Assembly: GCF_003205875.1 (NCBI RefSeq)
Contig: NZ_PUBZ01000022.1
Span: 62,001-126,000, forward strand
DNA length: 64,000 nucleotides
Reading direction: 5' to 3'
Source of the DNA: Herpetosiphon llansteffanensis
Lineage (GTDB): Bacteria; Chloroflexota; Chloroflexia; Chloroflexales; Herpetosiphonaceae
Positions 52,261-61,624 of this stretch are shown piece after piece (positions within the stretch are counted from its first letter, which is position 1; each line of letters starts with the position of its first letter). Under the pieces are notes generated by a model. It was not told where the DNA came from. It did no database searches and saw nothing but the letters and a program-made list of their open reading frames with translations. The translations under genes and the position numbers were made by a program.

Positions 52261-53871
52261 TTAATCCAAACGCACTTTAGCACCGAAGTTTTTGGCTTCT
52301 TTGCTGACAAAGTAGGTTCCACAGGCAGCATCAATTAAATCGGGATTGAAGGTCACTTGTTCCATATTATATTTGGCGATGCTAATCATCTGATCGAGAA
52401 TATCGCGCGGTTGGCACATGCGGAACGGGCGATCATCAGGCTTGTACCATTTTTCCACCAAATAATCTAAGCCCTTGGGATCAAGGTTGATCTTACGGCC
52501 TTTACAGACCAACGACCAAATTTGCCGCCATTGGGATTCATCGGGGTCGCGCACCTCGATTTTAAATTTAATCCGGCGCAAGAAGGCTTCGTCAGCAACT
52601 TGGCTGGGGTCGAGGTTGGTCGAGAAGATCAGCAACTGATCAAAAGGAACTTCGATTTTTTGGCCAGTGATCGTGGTCAAATAATCGTAGCGTTTTTCGA
52701 GTGGCACAATCCAGCGGTTGAGCAAGTCCATCGGGCGACATTGTTGGCGACCAAAGTCGTCGATCAAGAAAATGCCGCCGTTGGCCTTCATTTGGAATGG
52801 TGCTTCGTAAAAGCGCCCAGTTTCGTTGAAGGTCAAATCGAGCGCTTCGAGGGTCAATTCGCCCCCGACCACCACCACCGGGCGTTTGATTTTGGCCCAG
52901 CGCAAATCATACTCCGATGTGCCGACGTTGACCTCTTTATCGACCAAGGTATGCACGATACTATCGTAGACCTTGATAATTTGGCCATCGGCATCAATCG
53001 CATAGGGCACGAAAATATCATCGCCCATCAGGCGGGTAATGCGCTCGGCGATACTGGTTTTGCCATTGCCTGGGTAGCCAAACAAGAAGATCGACGCGCC
53101 AGAGTTGACCGCAGGCCCAACTTCATTCAACACTTGGTCGGTGATAATCAAATCGCTGAAGGCTTTGCGAATATTGCGCCGCGTGATGACCATATTTTTG
53201 ATCGTTTGGGCTTTGACTGATTCGAGAAACTGCTCAAATGGCACAGGAGCAGGGCCGCTATAATTACTTTTCTTCATGGCATCTTCAGCGGCCTGCGAGC
53301 CACGCGGAGTCAAAATATATTCATAGTTGGTATCACCGAAGCCACGTTGGCCAGCAATATCGATATATTCCGAGCTGCGCATTTGGGTAATGACCGGATC
53401 GAGCACGCTATAAAATAAGCGCACTTCTTGGGCCAACTCCATGCCAGTTACCCGTGAGCGATTATAAATGACCCGCAGCAATTGGTCCTGAATTTGGGTT
53501 CGATTCAGGCCAGTTTCTTCGATGGTGGTTGGTACTTTGGGGTGATAGCTATTCCCCGATGGGGCTGAGCCATCGTCACTAGGTACATCCCCCCCTAAAA
53601 CCCGCGCGCCGCTCAATTTGCCATTGGCTTGGGCCTCAGCAACCAAGGCATCGAGCTGTTGTTTGTGCATATTTAAGTGGCGGGTGGCCTCGTAATCGTT
53701 TTGCTCACGCGCTTCCTTCAAGCAATCGTAGAGCGCCCGCGCCACAGCATACTTAATCCCATCGACATACATATGGTGCAAATATTCGCCCGGACGCACG
53801 TAGCAGTCGGGTGTATGATCATTTCGAGCTTTCATTTCGTCATACGAACGCGCATCCAGTAAAAATCGCAT
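52261..53871 (-). CDS. AAA-family ATPase with winged-helix-like middle region
   Basis: 536 aa. Residues about 1-85 are a helical N-terminal domain (CYVRPGEYLHHMYVDGIKYA). About 115-200 has a winged-helix character ('QIQDQLLRVIYNRSRVTG', 'YEYILTPRGSQAAEDAM'). The AAA core follows: Walker A 'IFLFGYPGNGKTSIAERI', Walker B 'GGIFLIDDFGRQQCRPMD', sensor 1 'LLIFSTNLDPSQVADEAF', arginine finger region 'LRRIKFKIEVRDPDE'. It is near MoxR-like and chaperone ATPases. The exact role is unknown. An orphan receiver-domain gene and ppc lie divergently. AAGGGA precedes the ATG by 8 nt. Confidence 0.85.
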   Translation of the reverse strand: MRFLLDARSYDEMKARNDHTPDCYVRPGEYLHHMYVDGIKYAVARALYDCLKEAREQNDYEATRHLNMHKQQLDALVAEAQANGKLSGARVLGGDVPSDDGSAPSGNSYHPKVPTTIEETGLNRTQIQDQLLRVIYNRSRVTGMELAQEVRLFYSVLDPVITQMRSSEYIDIAGQRGFGDTNYEYILTPRGSQAAEDAMKKSNYSGPAPVPFEQFLESVKAQTIKNMVITRRNIRKAFSDLIITDQVLNEVGPAVNSGASIFLFGYPGNGKTSIAERITRLMGDDIFVPYAIDADGQIIKVYDSIVHTLVDKEVNVGTSEYDLRWAKIKRPVVVVGGELTLEALDLTFNETGRFYEAPFQMKANGGIFLIDDFGRQQCRPMDLLNRWIVPLEKRYDYLTTITGQKIEVPFDQLLIFSTNLDPSQVADEAFLRRIKFKIEVRDPDESQWRQIWSLVCKGRKINLDPKGLDYLVEKWYKPDDRPFRMCQPRDILDQMISIAKYNMEQVTFNPDLIDAACGTYFVSKEAKNFGAKVRLD

Positions 53872-53938
53872 GCCTCACATCCCTTCGTGTATTGCCGTTG
53901 CAACAAGCATTGCTAAATTCGCAAAATCATCTAGCTTA

Positions 53939-53968
53939 ATTATAGGGGCCAAAAATCACCCCACGCAA
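53939..53968 (-). promoter_or_regulatory. Candidate promoter of the AAA ATPase gene
   Basis: Minus strand: -10 TATAAT (53939-53944), 18-bp spacer, -35 TTGCGT (53963-53968). Nothing else was recognised in the 327-bp divergent gap 53872-54198. Confidence 0.4.
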
Positions 53969-54198
53969 GCACGACTTTGGGGGGAAATGGTTAAAGTACC
54001 TTAATCCCCTCTAAACTGCCTACTATGGCCGATACCGATCGCAGACCAATGTTTGCTGAATCGCTCGGCTATGCAAGCCAACAACCCGCTCGCCGCAATA
54101 TGCTATCGTATAGCCATTATTGTACTACTACATCATATCGTATTTAGCCGACATTTTGAGTTGAATCGAACTCGTGTAGGATGGCAAGGAGTGCCAGT

Positions 54199-54576
54199 AT
54201 GTTAAAAGCAACGCCTCAGAGCGCCCAAATCGTAATCATTGAAGATAGTGCGACGGTGCGCGATATGCTTGCGCATATCATTCGCGATGAAGGCTACCAT
54301 GTGGCAACCTATACAACTGCTGTGGATGGGTTAAAATACTTACAGTCCAGCCCACTGCCGCGCCTGATATTGCTTGATCGTGTCTTGCCCTACATGTCGT
54401 CAGATGAATTTCTGCAAGCATTGCAAACCGAGCCAAGCCTGAGCGCGATTCCCGTGGTGATCATTTCGACCTATTTATACGACGAGCCAGCGCCGCTCCC
54501 CTATACGGTTGGCTACCTCGAAAAGCCAATCGCCATCGACGATTTGATGCAGGTGGTGCGGCGCTATTGTGATTAG
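54199..54576 (+). CDS. Single-domain response regulator
   Basis: 125 aa from the ATG at 54199, 7 nt after AAGGAG (an in-frame ATG at 54181 lies before that site). Only a receiver domain: 'IVIIEDSATVRDML' (acidic pair), phospho-acceptor Asp in 'LILLDRVLPYMSSDEF', Thr/Ser position in 'PVVIISTYLYDE', Lys in 'VGYLEKPIAIDD'. No output domain, so it must act through a partner. No kinase is beside it. It ends 38 bp before the ppc start. Confidence 0.9.
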   Translation: MLKATPQSAQIVIIEDSATVRDMLAHIIRDEGYHVATYTTAVDGLKYLQSSPLPRLILLDRVLPYMSSDEFLQALQTEPSLSAIPVVIISTYLYDEPAPLPYTVGYLEKPIAIDDLMQVVRRYCD

Positions 54577-54614
54577 GCTGCGGCCAGCGTGCCGCTATGG
54601 TTTGGAGTGTGGCG

Positions 54615-57404
54615 ATGTATACACCTGAAACCGACCGCACGCCGCTTTCTATGCTAATCCATTCCTTGGGGAATGTGCTTGGCGATGTGATTGTGGCCCA
54701 AGATGGGGTGTCAGCGTTTGAGCTTGAAGAAGATGTGCGCCAACGCACCAAGCAACGTCGAAGCGATGGTAAACTCCAGGAGACTCATGCGCTCACCGAG
54801 TTGGTTGGCCAATTGCCAGTCGCCCAACTTATGGGGCTGATCAAAGCCTTTACCCATTATTTTGGCTTGGTAAACTTGGCCGAAAGTGTTGAACGCCTGC
54901 GCGTGCTGGCCGAACGCGACCGCCAAAACGGCGATGCGCCGCGCTCAGAATCGGTTGAGTTGGCCTTGCAAGAGCTGCGCGAGCGTGGCATTACCGCCCA
55001 GCAAGTCCAAGATTTGCTCGATCATGCAGAGATTCGGCCAGTCTTTACGGCGCACCCAACCGAAGCCAAGCGCCGCACGACGCTCAAAAAACACCATCGG
55101 ATTGCTGAAGCAGCGCGCCAATTAACTGCTGAAACCACGTTTCAACGCCAACGCGAGCGCTTGCTCGAAGCGATTCGCGAGGAAATTGTGGCGCTGTGGC
55201 AAAGCGATGAAGTGCGAATTATCAAGCCAACCGTAATCGACGAAGTGAAGAATAATCTCTATTACTTTGAAGAATCATTGTTCGACATGATTCCGCAGCT
55301 CTATCGCGATACCGAAGCCTCGTTGCGCCGCATCTATCCTGAGCACGATTGGCATTTGCCAGCCTTCTTGCGCTTTGGCTCGTGGGTTGGCGGCGATCGC
55401 GATGGCAATCCATTTGTGATTCCATCGGTCACGGTTGAAACGCTTAAATTGTTGATGGGCCGTTCGTTGCGCGAGCATATTCACGCCGTCGAGCGCTTGA
55501 GCCATCGCTTAAGCCAATCGTCGCGCCAAGTGCCAATTAGCGAAGAGTTGGCTCAAACGTTAGTTCACGATGCGCCCTTGTTTCCCGAATTGGCACACGT
55601 GCTGGAGCGGCGCAATCCGCACGAGCCATATCGCCAAAAATGCTCCTATATTCACGCCAAACTGCATGCAACGCTGGCCTATGTTGAGCGCTACGAGCCA
55701 GATTGGGCACGCGGCGGTCATCGCCCAACAGAGGGCACGTGGTATGCCAACGCCAACGAATATCTCAGCGATTTGGCGACCATGGAATATAGTTTGCGCA
55801 CCAATGGCGCGGCTTCGGTCGCCGATGGCTTTTTACGTGATGTGCAATGCTCGGCCAAAGTATTTGGTTTGCACACCGCCACACTTGATATTCGCCAACA
55901 CAGCAGCCGCCACACCAGCGCCTTGAGCGAAATTTTTGAATATGCAGGCATCTGCGACGATTACGCCAGCCTCAGCCAAGCTGAACGCACTGCCATTTTG
56001 GAGCGTGAGCTAGCCAATAATCGGCCTTTAATTCCAACTCACTTATATTACAGCGCCGAAACGGTAGAGATTATCGAAACCTTTCGCACAATTCGGGCTG
56101 TGCTCTCCGATTTGAATGCAGAGGCGATCGAAACCTACATTATTTCGATGACTGAAGGCCCAAGCGATATTTTGGCGGTGCTGTTGCTGGCCCGCGAAGC
56201 TGGCATTTACCAGCCAGGCGAGCATAGTTGGCTCAATATCGTGCCATTATTTGAAACTGGAGCCGATTTGATCGCTGCGCCGGAGATTATGCACACGCTG
56301 CTTTCCAGCGAAGCCTATCGCCAACATTTGGTGTTGCGCAACGATGTGCAAGAAATTATGTTGGGCTATAGCGATTCCAATAAAGATGGCGGCTTTGCCG
56401 ATGCGCACTGGGCGCTGTATCTGGCCCAAGTTGCCTTGGCCGAAACCTGTTTTCGCCATCGGGTAGCGATGCGCTTGTTCCATGGTCGGGGCGGCGCGGT
56501 TGGACGTGGCGGCGGGCCTGCCAATCGGGCAATTTTGGGCCAACCACCAGGCACCGTTGGCGGACGCATCAAAATCACTGAACAAGGCGAGGTCATTAGC
56601 GACCGCTACGCCGAGCCAGAAACCGCCTATCGCCATCAGGAGCAGATTATCAACGCCGTTTTGCGCTCGTCGCTGGGCGTGAGCATTGCCCATATCAGCC
56701 CAGAATGGCAGGCAGCGATGAGCAGCTTGGCCCAAGTTTCGCGCAAGGTGTATCGTGGCTTGGTCTACGATCATCCGCATTTCTTAGAATATTTTCGCAA
56801 TGCTACGCCGATTACCGAAATTAGCCGCTTGAATATTGGCTCACGGCCAGCCAGCCGCAAAGCCAGCGACCGCATTGAAGATTTGCGGGCGATTCCATGG
56901 GTGTTTAGTTGGATGCAAAGTCGGCATACCTTGCCAGGTTGGTACGGCTTGGGCAGTGCCTTGGAGCATTTAATTCAAGCTGACGGCAACGGCTTAATCA
57001 CGCTGCAAGGCATGTACAACGATTGGCCATTCTTCCGCACAATGCTTGATAATGCCCAAATGATTTTATCCAAGGCCGATATGGATATTGCTGCCCAATA
57101 TGCCTTGCTTGTGCCCGACCAAGCCCTAGCCAACGAAATCTTTGGCCTGATCAAAGCCGAATACGAACTGACGGTTAAGTGGATTTGCGAGGTTGCTCAA
57201 ATTAACGAACTGCTCGATACCAACCCGATCTTGCAGCACTCGATTAAGCAGCGCAACCCCTATGTTGATCCATTAAGTTTTGTCCAAATCGAACTGTTGC
57301 GGCGGTTGCGCACCGATCCCGATGGGCTTGAACATGGCGACCTTGAGGATGCAATTTTGCTCAGCATCAACGGGATTGCTGCCGGCTTGAAAAATACGGG
57401 CTAG
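54615..57404 (+). CDS. ppc: Phosphoenolpyruvate carboxylase
   Basis: Carboxylates PEP to oxaloacetate to refill the TCA cycle. 929 aa from the ATG at 54615, 7 nt behind GGAG; an ATG at 54597 is less well placed. Catalytic His in 'RPVFTAHPTEAKRRT', 'GSWVGGDRDGNPFV', the second catalytic region 'MLGYSDSNKDGGFADAHW', Gly-rich 'LFHGRGGAVGRGGGP', and the family's C-terminal 'QRNPYVDPLSFVQIELLRR' and final 'NTG'. All essential residues seen. A 147-bp repeat tract begins 3 nt after the stop. Confidence 0.98.
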   Translation: MYTPETDRTPLSMLIHSLGNVLGDVIVAQDGVSAFELEEDVRQRTKQRRSDGKLQETHALTELVGQLPVAQLMGLIKAFTHYFGLVNLAESVERLRVLAERDRQNGDAPRSESVELALQELRERGITAQQVQDLLDHAEIRPVFTAHPTEAKRRTTLKKHHRIAEAARQLTAETTFQRQRERLLEAIREEIVALWQSDEVRIIKPTVIDEVKNNLYYFEESLFDMIPQLYRDTEASLRRIYPEHDWHLPAFLRFGSWVGGDRDGNPFVIPSVTVETLKLLMGRSLREHIHAVERLSHRLSQSSRQVPISEELAQTLVHDAPLFPELAHVLERRNPHEPYRQKCSYIHAKLHATLAYVERYEPDWARGGHRPTEGTWYANANEYLSDLATMEYSLRTNGAASVADGFLRDVQCSAKVFGLHTATLDIRQHSSRHTSALSEIFEYAGICDDYASLSQAERTAILERELANNRPLIPTHLYYSAETVEIIETFRTIRAVLSDLNAEAIETYIISMTEGPSDILAVLLLAREAGIYQPGEHSWLNIVPLFETGADLIAAPEIMHTLLSSEAYRQHLVLRNDVQEIMLGYSDSNKDGGFADAHWALYLAQVALAETCFRHRVAMRLFHGRGGAVGRGGGPANRAILGQPPGTVGGRIKITEQGEVISDRYAEPETAYRHQEQIINAVLRSSLGVSIAHISPEWQAAMSSLAQVSRKVYRGLVYDHPHFLEYFRNATPITEISRLNIGSRPASRKASDRIEDLRAIPWVFSWMQSRHTLPGWYGLGSALEHLIQADGNGLITLQGMYNDWPFFRTMLDNAQMILSKADMDIAAQYALLVPDQALANEIFGLIKAEYELTVKWICEVAQINELLDTNPILQHSIKQRNPYVDPLSFVQIELLRRLRTDPDGLEHGDLEDAILLSINGIAAGLKNTG

Positions 57405-57407
57405 AAA

Positions 57408-57554
57408 AGGATGAAGTATGAGGGATGAGGAATGAAGTAAAATCAGAAGTCAAAAGGCAAAAAGCGAGGGATCAGGAGTCAGGGGCTGGGGATCAGGCAG
57501 GAAGAGCATAGAACATATGGGAGTAGGCTATTGGCTGATGGCTATTGGCTATCG
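57408..57554. repeat. Phase-locked 7-nt composite tract, 21 units
   Basis: Twenty-one consecutive 7-mers: aggatga, agtatga, gggatga, ggaatga, agtaaaa, tcagaag, tcaaaag, gcaaaaa, gcgaggg, atcagga, gtcaggg, gctgggg, atcaggc, aggaaga, gcataga, acatatg, ggagtag, gctattg, gctgatg, gctattg, gctatcg. The wording passes through the same families seen in the 16836 tract. It starts 3 nt after the ppc stop. Confidence 0.9.
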
Positions 57555-57559
57555 GAACA

Positions 57560-57660
57560 TTCTTCGTGAAATTCGTGGAATTCGTGGCTAAAAACTATCG
57601 CCCAAAGCCTATAGCCCATAGCCTATAGCCACACCTTCGTGCTCTTCGTGTCCTTCGTGG
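57560..57660. repeat. 9-nt and 7-nt repeat words after ppc
   Basis: 9-nt words (attcgtgga type at 57567-57588; cttcgtgNN type at 57633-57658) flank five 7-mers (cgcccaa, agcctat, agcccat, agcctat, agccaca) at 57599-57633. No gene in 57405-57739. Confidence 0.7.
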
Positions 57661-57690
57661 ATCAAAAGCCCATAGCCATTCGATACAACA

Positions 57691-57724
57691 AATCCCCATG
57701 CTGCCCGAAAACAGCATGGGGATT
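57691..57724 (-). terminator. Terminator of acnA
   Basis: A 13-bp perfect stem (57691-57703 with 57712-57724) and an 8-nt loop. On the minus strand it is followed by TGTTGTA, a weak U-run. It lies 15 bp after the stop. Confidence 0.65.
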
Positions 57725-57739
57725 GTTGATTTTAGCGTA

Positions 57740-60457
57740 TTAGGCGGTTTTGGCCAATTGGCGCAGAACGGTGTGGAGAATCCCACCATTCTTGTAGTAT
57801 TCAACTTCAACTGGTGTGTCGATCCGCACCACTGCTTGGAAGCTGAGTTCGCTACCATCTGGGCGAACGGCGCGTACGGTCAACTCTGAGCGAGCTTGCA
57901 AATCGTCGTTGATGCCTTCAACTGAGAAGGTTTCATCGCCCTTCAAGCCGAGGCTGGCAGCCGATTCACCAGCGCGGTATTGCAATGGCAACACACCCAT
58001 GCCGACCAAGTTCGAGCGGTGAATCCGTTCGTAGCTTTCGGCGATGACGACTTTCACGCCCAACAAATACGTACCTTTGGCAGCCCAGTCGCGTGAGCTA
58101 CCAGTGCCGTATTCCTTGCCAGCCAAAATCACCAACGGCGTGCCGCTAGCTTGGTAGGCCATCGAGGCATCGTAGATTGATTGTTGTTCGCCGGTTGGGA
58201 AGTAGAGCGTATAACCGCCTTCAACCCCATTCAACAACAAGTTTTTCAGGCGGATGTTGGCAAATGTGCCACGCATCATCACTTCGTGGTTTCCACGGCG
58301 TGCGCCATACGAGTTGAAATCTTGGGGATCAACGCCGTTATCAATCAAATATTTAGCAGCTGGGCTGTTTTTGGCAATTGAACCTGCTGGCGAGATGTGG
58401 TCGGTGGTTACCGAATCGCCCAACAAGGCCAAAACCCGTGCGCCATTGATGTCGCCGATCGGCGCTGGCTCTGGCTGCAAATCTTGGAAGAATGGCGGGT
58501 GTTGGATATAGGTCGAGTCGTTGCTCCAAGCATAGATATCGCCAGTTGGTGCTTGCACCCGTTTCCAAGCATCGCTGCCAGCAAATACATTGCCATATTG
58601 TTGGGTAAACATTTCTGGCTTGATGGCTTTGCGCACGGTTTCTTGGATTTCGCTTTGGCTTGGCCAAATATCGCGCAAGTACACTGGATTGCCCTCTTTG
58701 TCGTTGCCCAATGGCTCGGTCGCCAAATCGAGGTTCATTGTACCAGCCAAGGCATAGGCGACAACCAATGGTGGCGATGCCAAGTAGGCGGCCTTGACCA
58801 ATGGATTGATCCGGCCTTCGAAGTTGCGGTTCCCGCTCAACACAGCGGCAGCAACCAACTCGCCTTCTTGCACGGCGGCAGCAACTGGCTCTGGCAGCGG
58901 CCCGCTATTGCCGATACAGGTTGTACAGCCGTAGCCAACGATGTGGAAGCCAAGCGCTTCAAGTGGCTCGATCAATTCTGCTTGTTCGAGGTAGCTTGAA
59001 ACCACGCGTGAGCCAGGGGCTAAGCTGGTTTTGACGTATGGGGCAACAGTCAAGCCTTTTTCAACAGCTTTTTTGGCCAACAGGCCAGCACCCAACATCA
59101 CCGATGGGTTCGAGGTGTTGGTACAGCTGGTGATCGAAGCGATAACAACTGCGCCATGGCCAATCGTGGCCGAGTGGCCGTTATTTTTCACGGTGGCGGT
59201 GCTTTCGGCCTTCTCAGGTGACAAGGCAAAACCACGCTCAGCAATTGGCGCGGTCAACGATTTTTGGAACGAAGCCTTGGTATTTGGCAATTCGACCCGA
59301 TCTTGTGGTCGCTTGGGGCCAGCAACGCTTGGCACAATCGTCGAGAGATCCAAGTGCACGGTGTCGGTGTATTCTGCTTCTGGCGAGCTGGCATCGAGGA
59401 ACAAGCCTTGGGCTTTGCTATAGGCTTCGACCAAATCGGCCAATTCATCGGAGCGGCCAGTGCTGCGCAAGAAGTGAATTGTTTCTTGATCGACTGGGAA
59501 GAAGCCCATGGTTGCGCCATATTCTGGAGCCATGTTGGCAATCGTCGCACGGTCTGACAAGGCCATATTGGCCACGCCAGGGCCATAGAATTCGACGAAT
59601 TTGCCGACCACACCTTTTTTGCGCAGCAATTCAGTCACGGTCAAAGCCAAGTCGGTGGCGGTAGCGCCTTCGGGCAATTGGCCAGTCACTTTGAAGCCAA
59701 TAACTTCTGGCAACAACATATAGATTGGTTGGCCGAGCATAACTGCTTCAGCTTCGATCCCGCCAACGCCCCAACCAACCACGCCAAGGCCGTTGATCAT
59801 CGTGGTGTGCGAGTCGGTACCAACCAATGAATCTGGCAAGGCTACCAATTCGCCTTCTTCGGTGAATACTTGAACCACTTTTGCCAAGTATTCAAGATTG
59901 ACTTGGTGCACAATCCCCGTTTCTGGTGGCACGACGCTGAAGTTATCGAAGGCTTGTTGGCCCCATTTCAAAAACTCATAGCGTTCGGCGTTGCGTTCAA
60001 ATTCGCGCTCTGCATTGAAGAACAAAGCCATTTTTGAGCCGAATTGATCAATTTGCACCGAGTGGTCGATGACCAAATCGACAGGAACCAGTGGATTAAT
60101 CCGTTGTGGATCGCCACCTTGTTGAGCCATTGCAGCGCGCATTGCAGCCAAGTCGACCACGGCAGGAACGCCGGTGAAGTCTTGCAAAATTACGCGAGCT
60201 GGCTTAAACGGAACTTCAATTTTTTCGGGGCTGGCGGCGTTCCAGCGAGCCATATTCTCAACATCTTGTTTGGTTACGGCAAAACCATCGTTGTTGCGCA
60301 ACATAGCTTCCAACAACACCTTAATTGAGAATGGCAGTTTGGAGACGGCGGCAATCCCATCTTCCTCGAGTTTGTTGAGCCGATAGTAGACCAACGACCG
60401 ATCACCGACGGTCAATGTGGCTTTGGCTCCGAAATCATCTTGGCGTTTGTGCGTCAT
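57740..60457 (-). CDS. acnA: Aconitate hydratase A
   Basis: TCA-cycle isomerisation of citrate to isocitrate by a 4Fe-4S enzyme. 905 aa from the ATG at 60457, 5 nt after GAGAGG. Cluster cysteines: '[20 protein letters not shown]' and '[14 protein letters not shown]'. Other features: '[20 protein letters not shown]' and the C-terminal swivel domain with '[20 protein letters not shown]'. The length and order are those of AcnA/IRP1-type enzymes, which in other bacteria can also bind mRNA; no target element was looked for successfully here. Confidence 0.98.
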   Translation of the reverse strand: MTHKRQDDFGAKATLTVGDRSLVYYRLNKLEEDGIAAVSKLPFSIKVLLEAMLRNNDGFAVTKQDVENMARWNAASPEKIEVPFKPARVILQDFTGVPAVVDLAAMRAAMAQQGGDPQRINPLVPVDLVIDHSVQIDQFGSKMALFFNAEREFERNAERYEFLKWGQQAFDNFSVVPPETGIVHQVNLEYLAKVVQVFTEEGELVALPDSLVGTDSHTTMINGLGVVGWGVGGIEAEAVMLGQPIYMLLPEVIGFKVTGQLPEGATATDLALTVTELLRKKGVVGKFVEFYGPGVANMALSDRATIANMAPEYGATMGFFPVDQETIHFLRSTGRSDELADLVEAYSKAQGLFLDASSPEAEYTDTVHLDLSTIVPSVAGPKRPQDRVELPNTKASFQKSLTAPIAERGFALSPEKAESTATVKNNGHSATIGHGAVVIASITSCTNTSNPSVMLGAGLLAKKAVEKGLTVAPYVKTSLAPGSRVVSSYLEQAELIEPLEALGFHIVGYGCTTCIGNSGPLPEPVAAAVQEGELVAAAVLSGNRNFEGRINPLVKAAYLASPPLVVAYALAGTMNLDLATEPLGNDKEGNPVYLRDIWPSQSEIQETVRKAIKPEMFTQQYGNVFAGSDAWKRVQAPTGDIYAWSNDSTYIQHPPFFQDLQPEPAPIGDINGARVLALLGDSVTTDHISPAGSIAKNSPAAKYLIDNGVDPQDFNSYGARRGNHEVMMRGTFANIRLKNLLLNGVEGGYTLYFPTGEQQSIYDASMAYQASGTPLVILAGKEYGTGSSRDWAAKGTYLLGVKVVIAESYERIHRSNLVGMGVLPLQYRAGESAASLGLKGDETFSVEGINDDLQARSELTVRAVRPDGSELSFQAVVRIDTPVEVEYYKNGGILHTVLRQLAKTA

Positions 60458-60546
60458 CGCAACCTCTCTAGGCACTAATTCGTTAATTCCCAAGCATCAG
60501 GACATGCTGGTTCGAGAACAATTTCTCGTTTCTAGCTCTGCCTACT

Positions 60547-60575
60547 ATGGTACTCGCCGCCTGCCGTTCCTGCAA
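60547..60575 (-). promoter_or_regulatory. Candidate acnA promoter
   Basis: Minus strand: -35 TTGCAG (60570-60575), 17-bp spacer, -10 TACCAT (60547-60552), about 90 bp before the ATG. A small hairpin (CGAGAA/TTCTCG) lies in the leader at 60513-60528. Confidence 0.4.
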
Positions 60576-60669
60576 CTAGAGAGACCCTTGGTTTAACATA
60601 GGCATTATCTATGCTTAATCAAGGTTGTGATAGAAATTTATTAGGGCTTTTAAGAATTGTGTGGGTATT

Positions 60670-60935
60670 TCCCCTCACCCCAACCCCTCTCCCGTAGCGC
60701 GGGTGAGAGGGCTGGCTTTCAAGGGTCGGTGTTAAGATCCCCTCACCCCAACCCCTCTCCCGTAGCGCGGGCGAGGGGCTTTTACCCCGTGGTTTTGGCG
60801 AAATGTGTCGCTAAACGATGATTGGCTCCCCCTCGCCCGCGTTCAGTGGGAGAGGGGGCTGGGGGGTGAGGGAATGCTCCACAACCTCCCAATCGCTAAA
60901 AACCTACCCTTATAAGGAGAGGGGCATCGGGGGTG
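60670..60935. repeat. GC-rich inverted-arm element, copy C plus partial arms
   Basis: The complete core is 60739-60872 (134 bp) with both arms. An extra left arm (60674-60711) stands before it and a shorter degenerate arm (60915-60935) after it. Unlike A and B it lacks the ctggtacatca and ccaatccaatgaacc flanks. The rest of the 486-bp gap holds only the acnA promoter. Confidence 0.85.
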
Positions 60936-60943
60936 AGGGAATC

Positions 60944-61615
60944 TTAGATCTGCTGCACAATTGCAATGGCAAAGCCATCGTAGCCTTTGCTGCCGACGGT
61001 TTGCAGCGCGGTAGCAGTGAGCTTGGGGTTCGCAGCCAAATCAGCAAACAATTGACGCGTGCCTTGAATCGCTGGGTCAGGATTGTTAGCATCGGTGACG
61101 GCTCCACTCCGCACCACATTATCGCCAATAATCACCGTGCCAACACGAGCAAATTTGAGCGCCCAAGCCAAATAATGGGGATTATTCGGCTTATCTGCAT
61201 CAATAAAAATAAGATCAAATGGCTCAATAGCTTCATCGGCTAATTGAGCCAAGCTATCTAAGGCCGCGCCAACCCGCACCTCGACCTTATTGCTCAAGCC
61301 AGCCTTGGCAAGATTGGCCTTGGCAACCTCGGCATGATGCGGCTCATATTCCAGCGTGATCAATGTGCCATCTGCAGGCAAGGCCCGAGCCAACCAAATA
61401 GAGCTATAGCCGCCCAAGGTGCCAATTTCTAAAATGCGTTTCGCACCACACATCAGCGCAAATAGGTGTAGCAATTTGCCTTGGTTGGGCGCAACATTGA
61501 TTGGCGGCAAGCCTGCATCGGCGCTCGCTTGCAAGGCTGATTCCAAAATCGGATCAGCCTGCACCAACGAATCGGAAATAAACTGATCAACTGCATCCCA
61601 TGTTGCTTGATTCAT
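60944..61615 (-). CDS. O-methyltransferase (caffeoyl-CoA/COG4122 type)
   Basis: 223 aa SAM-dependent O-methyltransferase. 'NVAPNQGKLLHLFALMCGAK', motif I 'ILEIGTLGGYSSIWLARAL', acidic 'LITLEYEPHHAEVAKANL', 'FDLIFIDADKPNNPHYLAWA' (metal-binding Asp of the cation-dependent class) and 'VIIGDNVVRSGAV' identify the group, which methylates catechol-type hydroxyls. It starts 9 bp after the helicase gene stop and is probably the second gene of that transcript. Substrate unknown. Confidence 0.92.
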   Translation of the reverse strand: MNQATWDAVDQFISDSLVQADPILESALQASADAGLPPINVAPNQGKLLHLFALMCGAKRILEIGTLGGYSSIWLARALPADGTLITLEYEPHHAEVAKANLAKAGLSNKVEVRVGAALDSLAQLADEAIEPFDLIFIDADKPNNPHYLAWALKFARVGTVIIGDNVVRSGAVTDANNPDPAIQGTRQLFADLAANPKLTATALQTVGSKGYDGFAIAIVQQI

Positions 61616-61624
61616 CGCATCCTC

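Noticed and set aside
52522-53220. 232-aa open frame opposite the AAA ATPase gene
   Set aside because: Antisense shadow of a well-conserved gene; no ribosome site or recognisable domain.
58397-58999. 200-aa open frame opposite acnA
   Set aside because: Shadow frame; Trp/His-rich composition typical of antisense reading and no motif.
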